Shown piece after piece: positions 23,561 through 33,620 of a DNA stretch of 64,000 nt. Position 1 is the first letter of the stretch, and every line of letters begins with the position of its first letter. The DNA lies in assembly GCF_000283155.1 (NCBI RefSeq), contig NW_004454177.1, forward strand, positions 29,438,997 to 29,502,996. The letters are read 5' to 3'. A program made the translations under genes and the position numbers. The DNA comes from Ceratotherium simum simum (taxonomy: Eukaryota; Chordata; Mammalia; Perissodactyla; Rhinocerotidae). Under the pieces are notes generated by a model, which did no database searches, was not told where the DNA came from, and saw only the letters and a program-made list of their open reading frames with translations.

Positions 23561-26500
23561 GTTCGAAGGACTCTCTCTGGTGTCATTACCTGTCAGTGAA
23601 AGTTTTATTTAAAAAGATATTTAATTCAGCCTTAAGAGTAAACAGGAATTTGACAAAAGTGGCATTCTTTACACTATATCTGTGAATTTTATTTAAAAAG
23701 GTGTTTTTTATATAAATGACTTGAGGAATCCAAATCCATGAAGGTGTTGAGAACATGAAGAAATGCTGCTGCTTTTGTAAATAAGGCACAGAATGATTCA
23801 CTATAAAAAAAAATGAGAAAATGGCAAGGATAATGTCTCTCCCTAACTGTCCTATCTGCCCAGTGGACATCTTGGCCCATGACTTAACTGCAAAGAAGAT
23901 GATTTATCAGATTCAATTTTATTTAGTTAATAATTTGTAACCTGACAGATGACCCGATTTTAGTTAGATATCACTTGAGATTTTAAGGCATCATTGATGT
24001 CAGTAATTGAAACAGCTTTAGAATGCTTGATCTTTAAAACATCTGCAAATTTATCACCAAACTCTCAATGAAACTAATAAAAATGTGGGCCCTGGTGGAA
24101 TTTCCATCCATATGCAAACTGAGGGTTAGATAACAACCTGATAACGACACATGTTGCTCCAGTAGCTGGCTGAAATCAACTAAATGCATTTCAATGAAGC
24201 CTACATTATCTTTTGAACAGAGGTATATAGGATCCATTTTTGCCTGGGAACCAAAGCAAATTTAGCAAATCTAACTAACTCAGAGTAACCACAGGAGACT
24301 CTTTCACCCTTGCTGGAACAAATCTGAAGTGAATGCTCTCAAACTTTGGAGGTAAAAGAAAAAACCACAAAGATTCAGTCACTGGGCTTTGCTATTGTAG
24401 GACTGATGTTCTTTCTGTCATTTTTAATCTCTTTTCTATTTCCCTTTCAAAAGTTCATTTTCAGATGGTATTGGCCAATTTTCCCTTCTCCATCGACAGT
24501 AATGATCGCTTCTTGCTATTAAGTAAGACTTGCTTAATGTGTTCCTGCACTCAGATGGATCATTCTTTATTTTTTATTATGCCATCCCATTTAAAATGTT
24601 TCCTTCTAATGTTTTCTTTGTAAGCTGTTTAGTTTTCCTTTTAATATTGTTGTAATGCCACTGCTCAAAATTTTTCATGTTGCTAACAGATTAGGACTAT
24701 TTTTTTCTGTTTGTGTTGATTATTCTGTAAATAACACTCACTTAAGACTCAATAAATAGAATTCTAAAGCAAACTGTTTTTAGCTATGGGAGCCTTTAAA
24801 TTGAGTACAGCTGTGCCATTTATAATCTCAGTTTTCAAAGAGGTATGTGCCACCACCCTCCACTGTTTCCAATTTGGCAAATCATCCCCATTATATTGGG
24901 GCAATGATGATACTTGGTGGAAATGTCTTTGCAGCAAATAAATTAAAATTGCATTATAAAATGGTTCTAGTTTCATTAAGAAATGTTAAGATTATTAAGG
25001 ACACTATTGATAATCCTTAAAGAAGCATATGATGAGTTATAAATGGATGAATGCCCTGAAGCGTCATTCTTCATAAGAAAATTACTTCAATAATCTCATG
25101 AGCACATTTAAAAGAGTCACTTTCTCCAGAGTTGGCTTCATGCCCCTCCATGGGGTCATTGTAGACCAAGGTCAGGGAGAAAAATTGTAATGTCTATGTT
25201 AATGACTTTCTACTAAATCAGGGTAAAAAATAAAGATAAAACACACTAAACAGTATGTAGTTGTAATTCTAAAATTTGTATATTAGGATTGTTTAATGTG
25301 ATGGAAAGACAATGGAGTGACTTTATTGTCTTTAAGAATATTAAAAGGCATTACTAAGAAAATGCCTACCAGTCATTCTCCATCTCCAAGAGGCGCATGA
25401 ACTAAGCAATAAATGGAATTGAAATTTACCTGTTGGAAGACAGGGAGCAAGATCCAAAGACCTCTTGAGATAACTTCTAGCTCTAAGATTATAGAAAATA
25501 AAATGTCTTGCTTTAAGAGTGTTGAACTATGTACAGGCTATCAGAAGGGTTGAGACAATCTATTCATGGAAAAATTTCAACATATTTTAATGATTCCCTT
25601 TATGCATATAAATGAAGTTATTAACCTTCTATCAGAAAAACATGTACTTTTGGTTGTTTGTCCACTAGTAGTGGTTTATGTACATTTTTATTCAATGCAG
25701 GCTGTCTGGAACTCTAGGGGCAAGCAAACGACTCACATGAGGTTTGAACTCATAACCCTCGATTCATTAGCATGAAGCAAAAAGAGCTCACCACAAACCA
25801 CACCATACTATTGTATGGAGGAAAAAGTTAGCAATCTAGGTTTCAATACATATTTTGTTGGAGGCAAAAACAGTAGACATAATAAATTATTGAGACCTCT
25901 TGCGTCATCGGGATTCCATGAGTCTATAAAGGAGTCCTATAGGAGAGATAGATGGAGAGATTCTTCCATGCTTGACAATAAACTATTTTAGAATAATGCA
26001 AAGGTTTTAGACGAGACCCAAACTAAAATGACTGAAGCTTACAGAAAGGAAAGGTTATTTTCTTCCTGACCTGATTTGCTGATGCAAAATGCAACCCACT
26101 GATTCTTTTTCATTAAGCCGCTAGCCACCATGGTAACCACTTTGTATTATTCCTCAACCTAGTCAGCAGTTGAGCAAGTTTTCAAGGGGTAGGAGTTTTA
26201 GGACAGCATTAACAAAAGAAATTCTCCTCCAATAAAAGATAAGCATTTTCCAGAAAGAAAGACTTGGCTTGAAGCCTTCCTGTTTAGTGTAAAAAGCAAA
26301 AGATAAATCAGATATATTCCCACCATGGAGCAAGTAGAAGATGGTAGTGTATTTTTGTAGGCATGGAAATAAGAATTAAATAACCCATATATCTTCTGCC
26401 TGCAAAGTGAGGAAACCTTGGACAGCAGATATATTTACTTTCTGCGGGGCTTGAAGTGCTGAATTCAATTCAGAGAAGAAAACCCTGAGCAAAGGGAAGT

Positions 26501-27469
26501 CTTTGGAGTGTAGCAGTAAGGAGCTGTGGCAGAGTCCCAATCTCATCCAAATGAAGCGAGTGCTATACTAGAGGGAGTTGAGATAAAAGAGTGGGGCTGA
26601 AAATATTTTTTTCACAAGGAGAATGAGTAGATAACACAATAATTTATTTTGACCTGCAATTTCTAGCATTCTCTTAGACACGATAGGGGGAAGACATTCT
26701 TGCAGTTTTACAAATGCTTCCCAGAGGAAAGAGCATGATATAGCATAGATGTCTTTTATAAATGTCAGGTAAATACATTACTAGATTATAGAATATATAG
26801 GTCCTGGGCAAGGTTGCTAATAGAATATGAATATTGAATGTCCTTTTGAGAATAACCATTTTCCCTTTAAGTGGAAAATATTTTTTCCTCTTCAGAGCTA
26901 TGACAAAGTTCACTCAGGCCCCAAGAATCCTTGATTATGGGCTCAGATGAATCATCTGAAGGGCAGAAGGACTGGGAAAGACAGAAAAGAGAGGCTGGCC
27001 ACGTTACCCACTGCCTTTGATCTCAACAGGGGCCAGTAAACCCATTCGAGCATCTCTCATTTTCTCTGAGCCCTGGCAAGTAGTGCCCAAGTGACAAACT
27101 GTGAACCTCCAATGAGTAACAGGCTCTTGACTTGCTTACTTAACTGTTGTCAATCAGCATCCTTAACCTGGAGTGGATTCTGCTTCAGGAAATTTCTGGA
27201 GTTTAATTAGTTTTTTAATGCAGAAGAGAAAGTAGAATGCTTGTCTTTTTCCCAACATCTCTAAAATGTGAAAATTATGATAATCTAATTATATCTGCCT
27301 AATTCTCAACTTTGATGTAATAGGACAATACCCTTTCCTGCTGAGTGGATGCCAGAGGAAAAAAAAATAACATGCACTTATTCTGAGGCCTATTACTAAT
27401 TGTAGTTTGCTCAATTATATTTGGCCACATGCATATTTATCGGTAAGGATTCTTACACAGAAAAGATTG
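23561..27469. other. Long unassigned stretch
   Basis: About 3.9 kb in which I recognise no repeat family, exon or RNA gene. Frames of 60-96 codons occur on both strands (for example 23586-23870 minus, 24333-24623 plus). They overlap other frames and show no family motif. This is the longest apparently unique piece in the window. Confidence 0.5.
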
Positions 27470-27625
27470 AAGGACAGAGAATTTGTATTTATTCATTGTC
27501 TGCTTTGTTTCAGTGTACTGGAGCCTTACATATTTACCCCGTTTTATAGGTCTGTGTCTTATGTCCATATGGTTACTAAGAAGCAGAGCTGAGCCTGGAA
27601 TTCAGCTATGCTCTCTGTGATTGAA
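27470..27625 (-). repeat. MIR fragment, inverted
   Basis: TTACCCCGTTTTATAGGTCT, TAAGAAGCAGAGCTGAGCCT and GGAATTCAGCTATGC fit the complement of MIR. Confidence 0.5.
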
Positions 27626-27769
27626 TATATACACAAGAGGTGGGAGAAATAAAGGGATGGAAAATGTGCACCTATGATAATTTATAGCCAGCTGCATTAC
27701 ACCACTTTTCTATAATATAAATTTCGAGGGCTCTTTCCAAAAGTGAAGGTATCATTCTTGGTATAATAG

Positions 27770-27960
27770 TGGAATTAACACTAGACATGGAGTCAGTTGA
27801 GCTCCTTCTTAGTAAGCAATCAACTTCCCCAAACTCAGTTTTCCTTTATGCAAAATGAGAATGAAACCTACATGACTTAGGGCATAGTGTAAGGAGTGTG
27901 GATTTTGAAGTCACTTTCTGAAAGTGACCAAGTGACTCAACTTTTCTGAGCTTCAGGTTT
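27770..27960 (+). repeat. MIR fragments, sense
   Basis: TTAACACTAGACATGGAGTC and CAACTTCCCCAAACTCAGTT, then a second partial copy (AGTGTGGATTTTGAAGTCAC, GACTCAACTTTTCTGAGCTT). Probably two degraded copies or one with an insertion. Confidence 0.55.
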
Positions 27961-28104
27961 TACATTCAGAATCTAAACTTGCATCTGAGAAATTACCTAA
28001 GTAAAAAGGCATAAGCTTTAGTTTGTGGATTTCATTTCAAATATTGTGTTTCTTAACAATCTTTTGTTGTTCTTTGAAGTCTTTTTCTTTGTTCCAAATA
28101 TTGT

Positions 28105-28440
28105 ATCTCTGTCAGGATAAGCTAGGTTATGCTGAGGTAACAAACAATACCTACACCTCAATTGCTTACCAGAGCAAAGGGTACTTCTCACACACGTCCA
28201 TTGTGAGTCAGCTGAAGCAGTGCTCCACATTATCTTCACTTGGGAACCCAGATAAGCAGAGTGTCTGTCTGGAACTTTCCCATTTATTGCAGCACTGGGA
28301 AAGGAGATTTGGTAAGCCCCATACTGACACTCAAATCTTCTGCCCAGAAGTGACATAATGTCACTTCCACCCATATTTTATTTGCCAATCCATTCACAGG
28401 AGTCTTAATAGATATTCCTGCCACAAAGCCAAAAATTGTT
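28105..28440 (-). mobile_element. MaLR-like LTR, inverted (same family as 30.05-30.41 kb)
   Basis: CAGGATAAGCTAGGTTATGC then TGAGGTAACAAACAATACC is the complement of a 3' LTR terminus seen in sense at 30.4 kb. Further on, CAGAAGTGACATAATGTCAC and TTTGCCAATCCATTCACAGG match the complement of its body. The family name is not certain. Confidence 0.5.
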
Positions 28441-28461
28441 TTTATGTGGAAAAAAAAAAAA

Positions 28462-28553
28462 AAAGATGCACCTACAGGTAGGTCTGAGGAACACAGAAAA
28501 AAGTCATAAAGATGCACCTACAGGTAGGTCTGAGGAACACAGAAAAAAGTCAT
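28462..28553. repeat. 46-bp perfect tandem duplication
   Basis: Two identical 46-bp units, 28462-28507 and 28508-28553, each containing GATGCACCTACAGGTAGGTC and ending AAAAAAGTCAT. They follow an A-run at 28450-28464. Each unit includes a short inverted repeat (ACCTA…TAGGT). Complete identity implies a recent event or an assembly artefact. Confidence 0.93.
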
Positions 28554-28731
28554 AATTCCTACTATAAGGAGTCCTCAGTCTAGTGAAGAAGAATGATTTA
28601 TTGTGCTTCATATGTCTAAAGAATTTGAGATAGAAAGTGAGACTGGAGAGAGATCATTTCCATTTTGTCTTCTCTTTTAAGACCTTGGTGATGCTCTAGA
28701 TCATGCCCTTATTTTAGAGATTTTTTTTGAT

Positions 28732-28954
28732 TCTGGTATTATTATTTTATTTTTTTGCTGAGGAAGATTCGCCCTGAACTAACACCTGTTGCCAATCTTC
28801 CTCTATTTTGTATGTGAGTGGCCGCCACAGCATGGCCACTGACAGATGAGCAGTGTACGTTCGCACCAGGGAACTGAACCCAGGCCTCCAAAGCAGAGCG
28901 CACCAAACTTAACCAGTAGGCCACCAGGGCTGGCCCTCTCTGGTATTATTTTTT
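28732..28954 (-). mobile_element. Older tRNA-derived ERE-type SINE, inverted
   Basis: Single GAGGAAGATTCGCCCTGAAC tail, GTGGCCGCCACAGCATGGCC, then an inverted tRNA-like head with terminal GGGCTGGCCC. Target duplications are TCTGGTATTATTATTTT (28732-28748) and TCTGGTATTATTTTTT (from 28939). It is more diverged than the other EREs and has a shorter tail, which suggests an older subfamily. Confidence 0.9.
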
Positions 28955-29337
28955 AAAGGCAATGTTAGTCATATCCATCTTCAAATGATCTTTGAAGCAT
29001 AGTTGTTATCAATTAATCTTTAAAATGTTAAAACCACAATTTATAGGTCTTCAACTGCCCCAGTCATTCAACCTTTACTTTGTCCTAAGTGGGAAAACAG
29101 AACCACTCCCACAGAAGGGAATGTTAGTCTCTGAGCTCTAGGAGCAATGATCAAACCGCATCACTGTGACTGCCAAGTAAAATAAATTTAGAAATAACCA
29201 ATCCTGATTTCGAAGTGGCTACTACACTATTTTAAACCACATTCTTGTTTTGAATGCTAATGTAACTAGTTTTGTCATTAATTACTTAATAATAATAAAT
29301 ACATTATGTAGTGTCGAGCTTACATAGCCCTGAAGTA

Positions 29338-29632
29338 CAGGCATATTGTACTTCGTTTTATTGTGCTTTGCAGATATTGTGTTTTTTCACCAGACCTTCT
29401 TCCACCAACAAAAAGATTATGACTTGCTGAAGGCTCAGATAATGGTTAGTATTTTTTAGCAATAAAGTATTTTTTAAATTATGTACGTACATTGTTTTTC
29501 AGACATAATGCTATTGTACACTTAGACTATAGTCTATATATAAATAAGTGCTGGGGAACCAAAAAATTCCTATGACTCATTTTATTGTGGTGATCTGGAA
29601 GCGAACCCACAATATCTCCAAGGTATGCCTTG
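29338..29632. mobile_element. Tigger1-derived MITE, 295 bp, intact ends
   Basis: Terminal inverted repeats begin CAGGCATATTGTACTTCG at the left and end CCAAGGTATGCCTTG at the right. TA dinucleotides lie immediately outside both ends (29336-29337 and 29633-29634), as expected for Tc1/mariner-type insertion. Internal landmarks (AAAAAGATTATGACTTG, AGCAATAAAGTATTTTTTAA, GACATAATGCTATTGTACAC) are those of Tigger1 termini, so this is an internally deleted copy. It has no transposase coding sequence and would have needed a full-length element in trans. Confidence 0.88.
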
Positions 29633-29634
29633 TA

Positions 29635-30049
29635 TGTGATATTTAGTAAAACTGTACAAAATATAGTCTCTCCAGTGTCCAGTCATTCTGATTATGCCTC
29701 TTCTTGAAAGCCAAGACACTCCGAAAATTCTCTATATTTGACCATGAATTAGCAGAGAAAATGCTCCAAGTCCCATCTTCTATTCTGTTTGGAAGCTTCT
29801 CCATCTGGTTCCCCAGTACGTAATCTATTGGCTTTGCGTATAGAGTCACCCCTCTGCCTAGCTTTCCTTTCACAGATGACTGTGGTATTTGCATGTTCTT
29901 CTCTACTTGTGATTCAGCACTTCCTTAGGTTGTTGTCTCACTTATCAGGTCTCTGTGTCATGATGAGAGCCTGTAATTATGTGATGCCATTCTTCAAACT
30001 CTTAAAGTATACTCTTGGGCTTATGGTCTTACAGTTCAGCACATATTTC
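29635..30049. other. Unassigned sequence
   Basis: Frames of 83 codons (minus, 29643-29894) and 116 codons (plus, 29789-30139) overlap here. Neither shows a motif I recognise, and the plus frame runs into the LTR-like element. Probably chance or repeat-derived. Confidence 0.45.
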
Positions 30050-30412
30050 CTGCTCATCTTCTTCAAGCACATGGAAGGATTGCTCTTCTCTGCTCCCTTT
30101 AAAGTTAGATATGACCATGCCATGTACATTGGCCAATAAAATGTGAGTGGAAGAGATGTGTTTCTGGGAACTTTACGAGCCCTTGCAAAATTTACATTTC
30201 CATCATCCTGCTCTAGTTATCAATCAAGTTGGGGCCCCCATCGCTCTGGGTGCTTGACTGACTATGAAAGCAGAGACTACTTGTAAACCTTCATTGAATG
30301 TTTAGTGTGTATGAGAAATTAATGTCTGTTATTTTTAAGCTGCTGAAATTTTGTGTTATTTGTTACATTTGTTATAACGTCAGGATTACACAGCTCTTCT
30401 GACTGATACAAG
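30050..30412 (+). mobile_element. MaLR-like LTR, sense
   Basis: GGCCAATAAAATGTGAGTGG, AGTGGAAGAGATGTGTTTCT, TTTTAAGCTGCTGAAATTTT, and the terminal GTTATAACGTCAGGATTACA then CTGACTGATACA have the order of an old LTR. An inverted copy of the same terminus is at 28.1 kb. The left boundary is uncertain. Confidence 0.55.
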
Positions 30413-32213
30413 GCTCAAATGAGTTAAATGATTTAGTGTTTTTTGTTTGGGATAACAAACCAGGTAATACCATTCTCTAGTGCTTGGTTATTTGTATAGA
30501 CTTACGTTCTAGAATGGGAGTTTAGATTCTATCAGTTTCTATCTAATATTTTTTTTTCTTTTTTTCAAATTCTCACATTATGCAAAAAGAAACAAAGCCC
30601 TCAAAGTGGAACTCTGTCCCTGAGTGGAACAAAATTCCTAAAAAGGTAATGTTAAACATGTTCAGATAAATATCTTGTTTAAGTTTCTTCCAAGGAATTA
30701 TCTGCAGAACTTCAGTGCCAGAACGATTGTATCTCTAAAAACTACTTAGGCATTTACAAGGCCAACATAAACTTGGTATTGGAATTTCCAGATCATTCTC
30801 AGAGCATAAGATTAAAAGAAAGAGCTTTAAAAGTTTTCAAGTGGTATATATCAGCATGTCCTTTTAAATAACAGAAGGGAAAAAGTCTGAAGGCTCACAA
30901 CTTTGGTATTTTATATAAACGAATAATGTTATTTATCTCCACAGCACTGATTTTTATTGTCTTAAGTCAATTGGCTAAGATTTTTAATGGATTTTATGAA
31001 AAAGTAGGTGGTCTGGCCTGGGCATAATATCAGTTAGGCAGACGTGTAAGTCATAAAAACAAGGTTTAAAAGACTGAGTCTATTGTGGCTAACTAAAAGG
31101 AACTAAAGGCTAAAGGAAAGTGACCATATAAATCATGCCACCGGACAGTTGATGAACAGTAGGCAAAAAATGGCCTGACGCGCTTGCTTACAGCACTTTT
31201 CTTTATCACTTTTACCATATATATCTAAAAAATTCCCAAACTAGAATTTACCTTCAAAACTATGGAAGTCGATGATTATCAACCATCAGCTTGTTAACTG
31301 CAAAGCGTGTGAGTGTCTGTGGTTTTTATATATTGGTGAAGGGGTAGAGAGATTGGTAGAGCGTTAGAAATCCCTGGCTCCATCTTTTCGACCTTCTTAT
31401 TCAATGGATCTCTGGTGGGCACCAGAAATCTTACTTTAAAGGCTTTTCTGCTGTAAAAGACTTTGATTCTAAGCTAGTTAAGAGTAAGATAAGTAAGACA
31501 GGTAAGTGCTTAGCATTCAGATGCAGATCTATCTTGATATATTAATTTCCTTTGCATTGTTTCTAGCCAATTCCTTGAAAACAACATTTGAAGGCTCATT
31601 ATGCATGAATAGATGTAAAAGACACCCTTCTTTAATGAAAAACCTGTACATTTTGAGACCTTTGACACATTTCTTAATTTCATTAGGTTTCTTTGTTTAC
31701 ATTTTGAAAATATTGCTTAATAACATCTACCTTAGACAGTTTTGGTTGTAGGGGAAGAAAAGGACCATTTTCCTTAGCTATAGATTTAACCGCCCTTCCC
31801 TCTTCTCAAAATCTAAGTACTTTCTCCTGATGGTGTAACTTCCTTCAAAAACTATCTATTCCCTTTATTCTATTTATTGAGATTTTATCCCTTTCCTCTT
31901 AACTTTAAATTTGTTATTTCGGTTGGATAAACAATAATATCAAGTGTACATTATGGTCAGGGCAACACAGATGAAAATTGCTTAAATGTAATCACTTCAC
32001 CATCCCATAAACAGAAGCAGTATTACAGCATTTAACTGGTAGAAATCCAAAGTGCATGTAAATATAATCTAGTGTAACCTAATAAATAAAACAGGGGAGC
32101 TTCTAAATAGAAAAAAAATGCTGTAAATAAAATTACGTTTACAAACTCCTAGTTCTGAAACCAAGTTTAAACAAGGATTAGATGTTTACATATAATATTT
32201 GTGTTGCAAATAT
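30413..32213. other. Unassigned AT-rich sequence
   Basis: No repeat or exon recognised. An 81-codon plus frame (31506-31751) is hydrophobic but has no supporting context. Confidence 0.5.
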
Positions 32214-32214
32214 T

Positions 32215-32452
32215 AACACTAATTTTTTTTTTTTAAGATTTTATTTATTTATTTATTTTCCCCCCAAAGCCCCAGTAGATAGTTGTATGTCATAGCTGCA
32301 CATCCTTCTAGTTGCTGTATGTGGGACGCGGCCTCAGCATGGCCGGAGAAGCGGTGCGTCGGTGCGCGACTGGGATCCGAACCCCGGGCCGCCAGCAGCG
32401 GAGCACCCGCACTTAACCGCTAAGCCACGGGGCCGGCCCAACACTAATTTTT
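32215..32452 (-). mobile_element. ERE SINE, short-tail subfamily, inverted
   Basis: After a T-run and (TTTA)n comes CCCAGTAGATAGTTGTATG, CACATCCTTCTAGTTGCTGT and ATGTGGGACGCGGCCTCAGC. The inverted tRNA-like head and GGGGCCGGCCC follow. Target duplications are AACACTAATTTTT at 32215-32227 and 32440-32452. The head is well preserved, so the copy is young. The body differs from the EREs at 11.6, 12.5 and 54.8 kb and matches part of the composite copy at 39.1 kb. Confidence 0.94.
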
Positions 32453-33129
32453 AAAATATGCCAGCTCATCACAATTTGAGTCAGGAGGATGACAAACTAT
32501 TTGAAGGAAGAATACTCCTGTAGAACTCCCAGAAGACATCTAAATATCCACATATACTAAAAATAGAATGTTAAAAAAAATCTGGGGTGATTTTGTCAAG
32601 CCCATGATTATATACTGATGCATTTCTTCATTTGTTTTTCTTATAGCTGATTATGACACTTTGAATTCTCACTGCTTATTTTGGACCAGCTGAAGGTGGA
32701 CATTGCTAGAAGCAAAACAAAAGTGAGGGATGGAGGTGAAGGGAGTGTCAGTGGCATCAGCACAGTGTCAAAGTGAAAGGAATGATCCATGTCTGTCCTC
32801 CTACAGCATCCCAATGTAAATTCTGTGAAACTATATGAAGGAAAGGTGTATACTCAAGCCTATATCACTGCTTAATTTTAGCTAAATCAAACCCCTGAAA
32901 TTATAAGATGACGTGTTCAGGTAGGAAAAAATAAACTTTGGTCTACTTGTCATTAAGCCACTCCCCCCTTTTTTCCCAGTGTGCCTTGAAGGACGTTAAT
33001 CATCATCAATAACAGCATCAGTGTCATCAACTTCATCATTATCATTGCTAAGTGCATTCATGAAGCTTCAATATGTTTGTTGCATACTTAAAGCAAGGAA
33101 AACAAATATGTGCCCTAACTTCTAGAAGA
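32453..33129. other. Unassigned sequence
   Basis: Nothing recognised; includes a short ATCATCA-rich stretch around 33.0 kb. Confidence 0.5.
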
Positions 33130-33620
33130 CCACTTTTTGTAAATTCAGTTTTATTTAGATATAATTTACGTATAATAGAATTCACTCGTTTTTAGATATA
33201 CAGTTCTATGAATTTTAACAAATGTATGTAGTTCTGTAACAACCCCCAAAACTTCCCTCGTGCGCCTTTGTATTCAACCTCCTTCTTGAAGCCCTAGCAC
33301 CTATTGATAGATTTTTTGAGTGTGTAGTTTTACATTTTTCAGAATGTGAAATAAATGGAATCATACAATTTTCATTCTATCATGTCTAGTGTGTGTCAAT
33401 CAGCATAATACTTTCAACCTGCGTCCATGCTTTTTCATGTATTCGTAGTTTATTCACTTTTATTCCTGAGTAGTTTTCCATTGTGTGGTTGTACCATAGT
33501 TTGGTTATCCATACAGCCATTGATATTTGGGTTGTTTTCAGGTGGGCACAATTATGAGTAAAGCTCTTATAAGCTTTTGCATACAGGTCTTTGTGTCTAA
33601 CTAAAAGCATTTAAATTATG
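33130..33620 (-). repeat. Old L1 (L1M) 3' end fragment, inverted
   Basis: CAGTTTTATTTAGATATAAT, GAAATAAATGGAATCATACA, CAATCAGCATAATACTTTCA, CTGAGTAGTTTTCCATTGTG and TTGATATTTGGGTTGTTTTC are in the order of the complement of an L1 3' UTR and ORF2 end. The 74-codon minus frame at 33386-33610 retains the terminal ORF2 pattern ('TKLWYNHTMENYSGI'). Confidence 0.8.

Noticed and set aside
28018..28374. 118-codon minus and 111-codon plus frames over the same bases
   Set aside because: Both lie in an inverted LTR-like repeat; mutual overlap and lack of motifs argue for chance.
29789..30139. 116-codon plus-strand frame with hydrophobic stretches
   Set aside because: It runs from unassigned DNA into an LTR-like element, overlaps a minus frame, and shows no recognisable domain.
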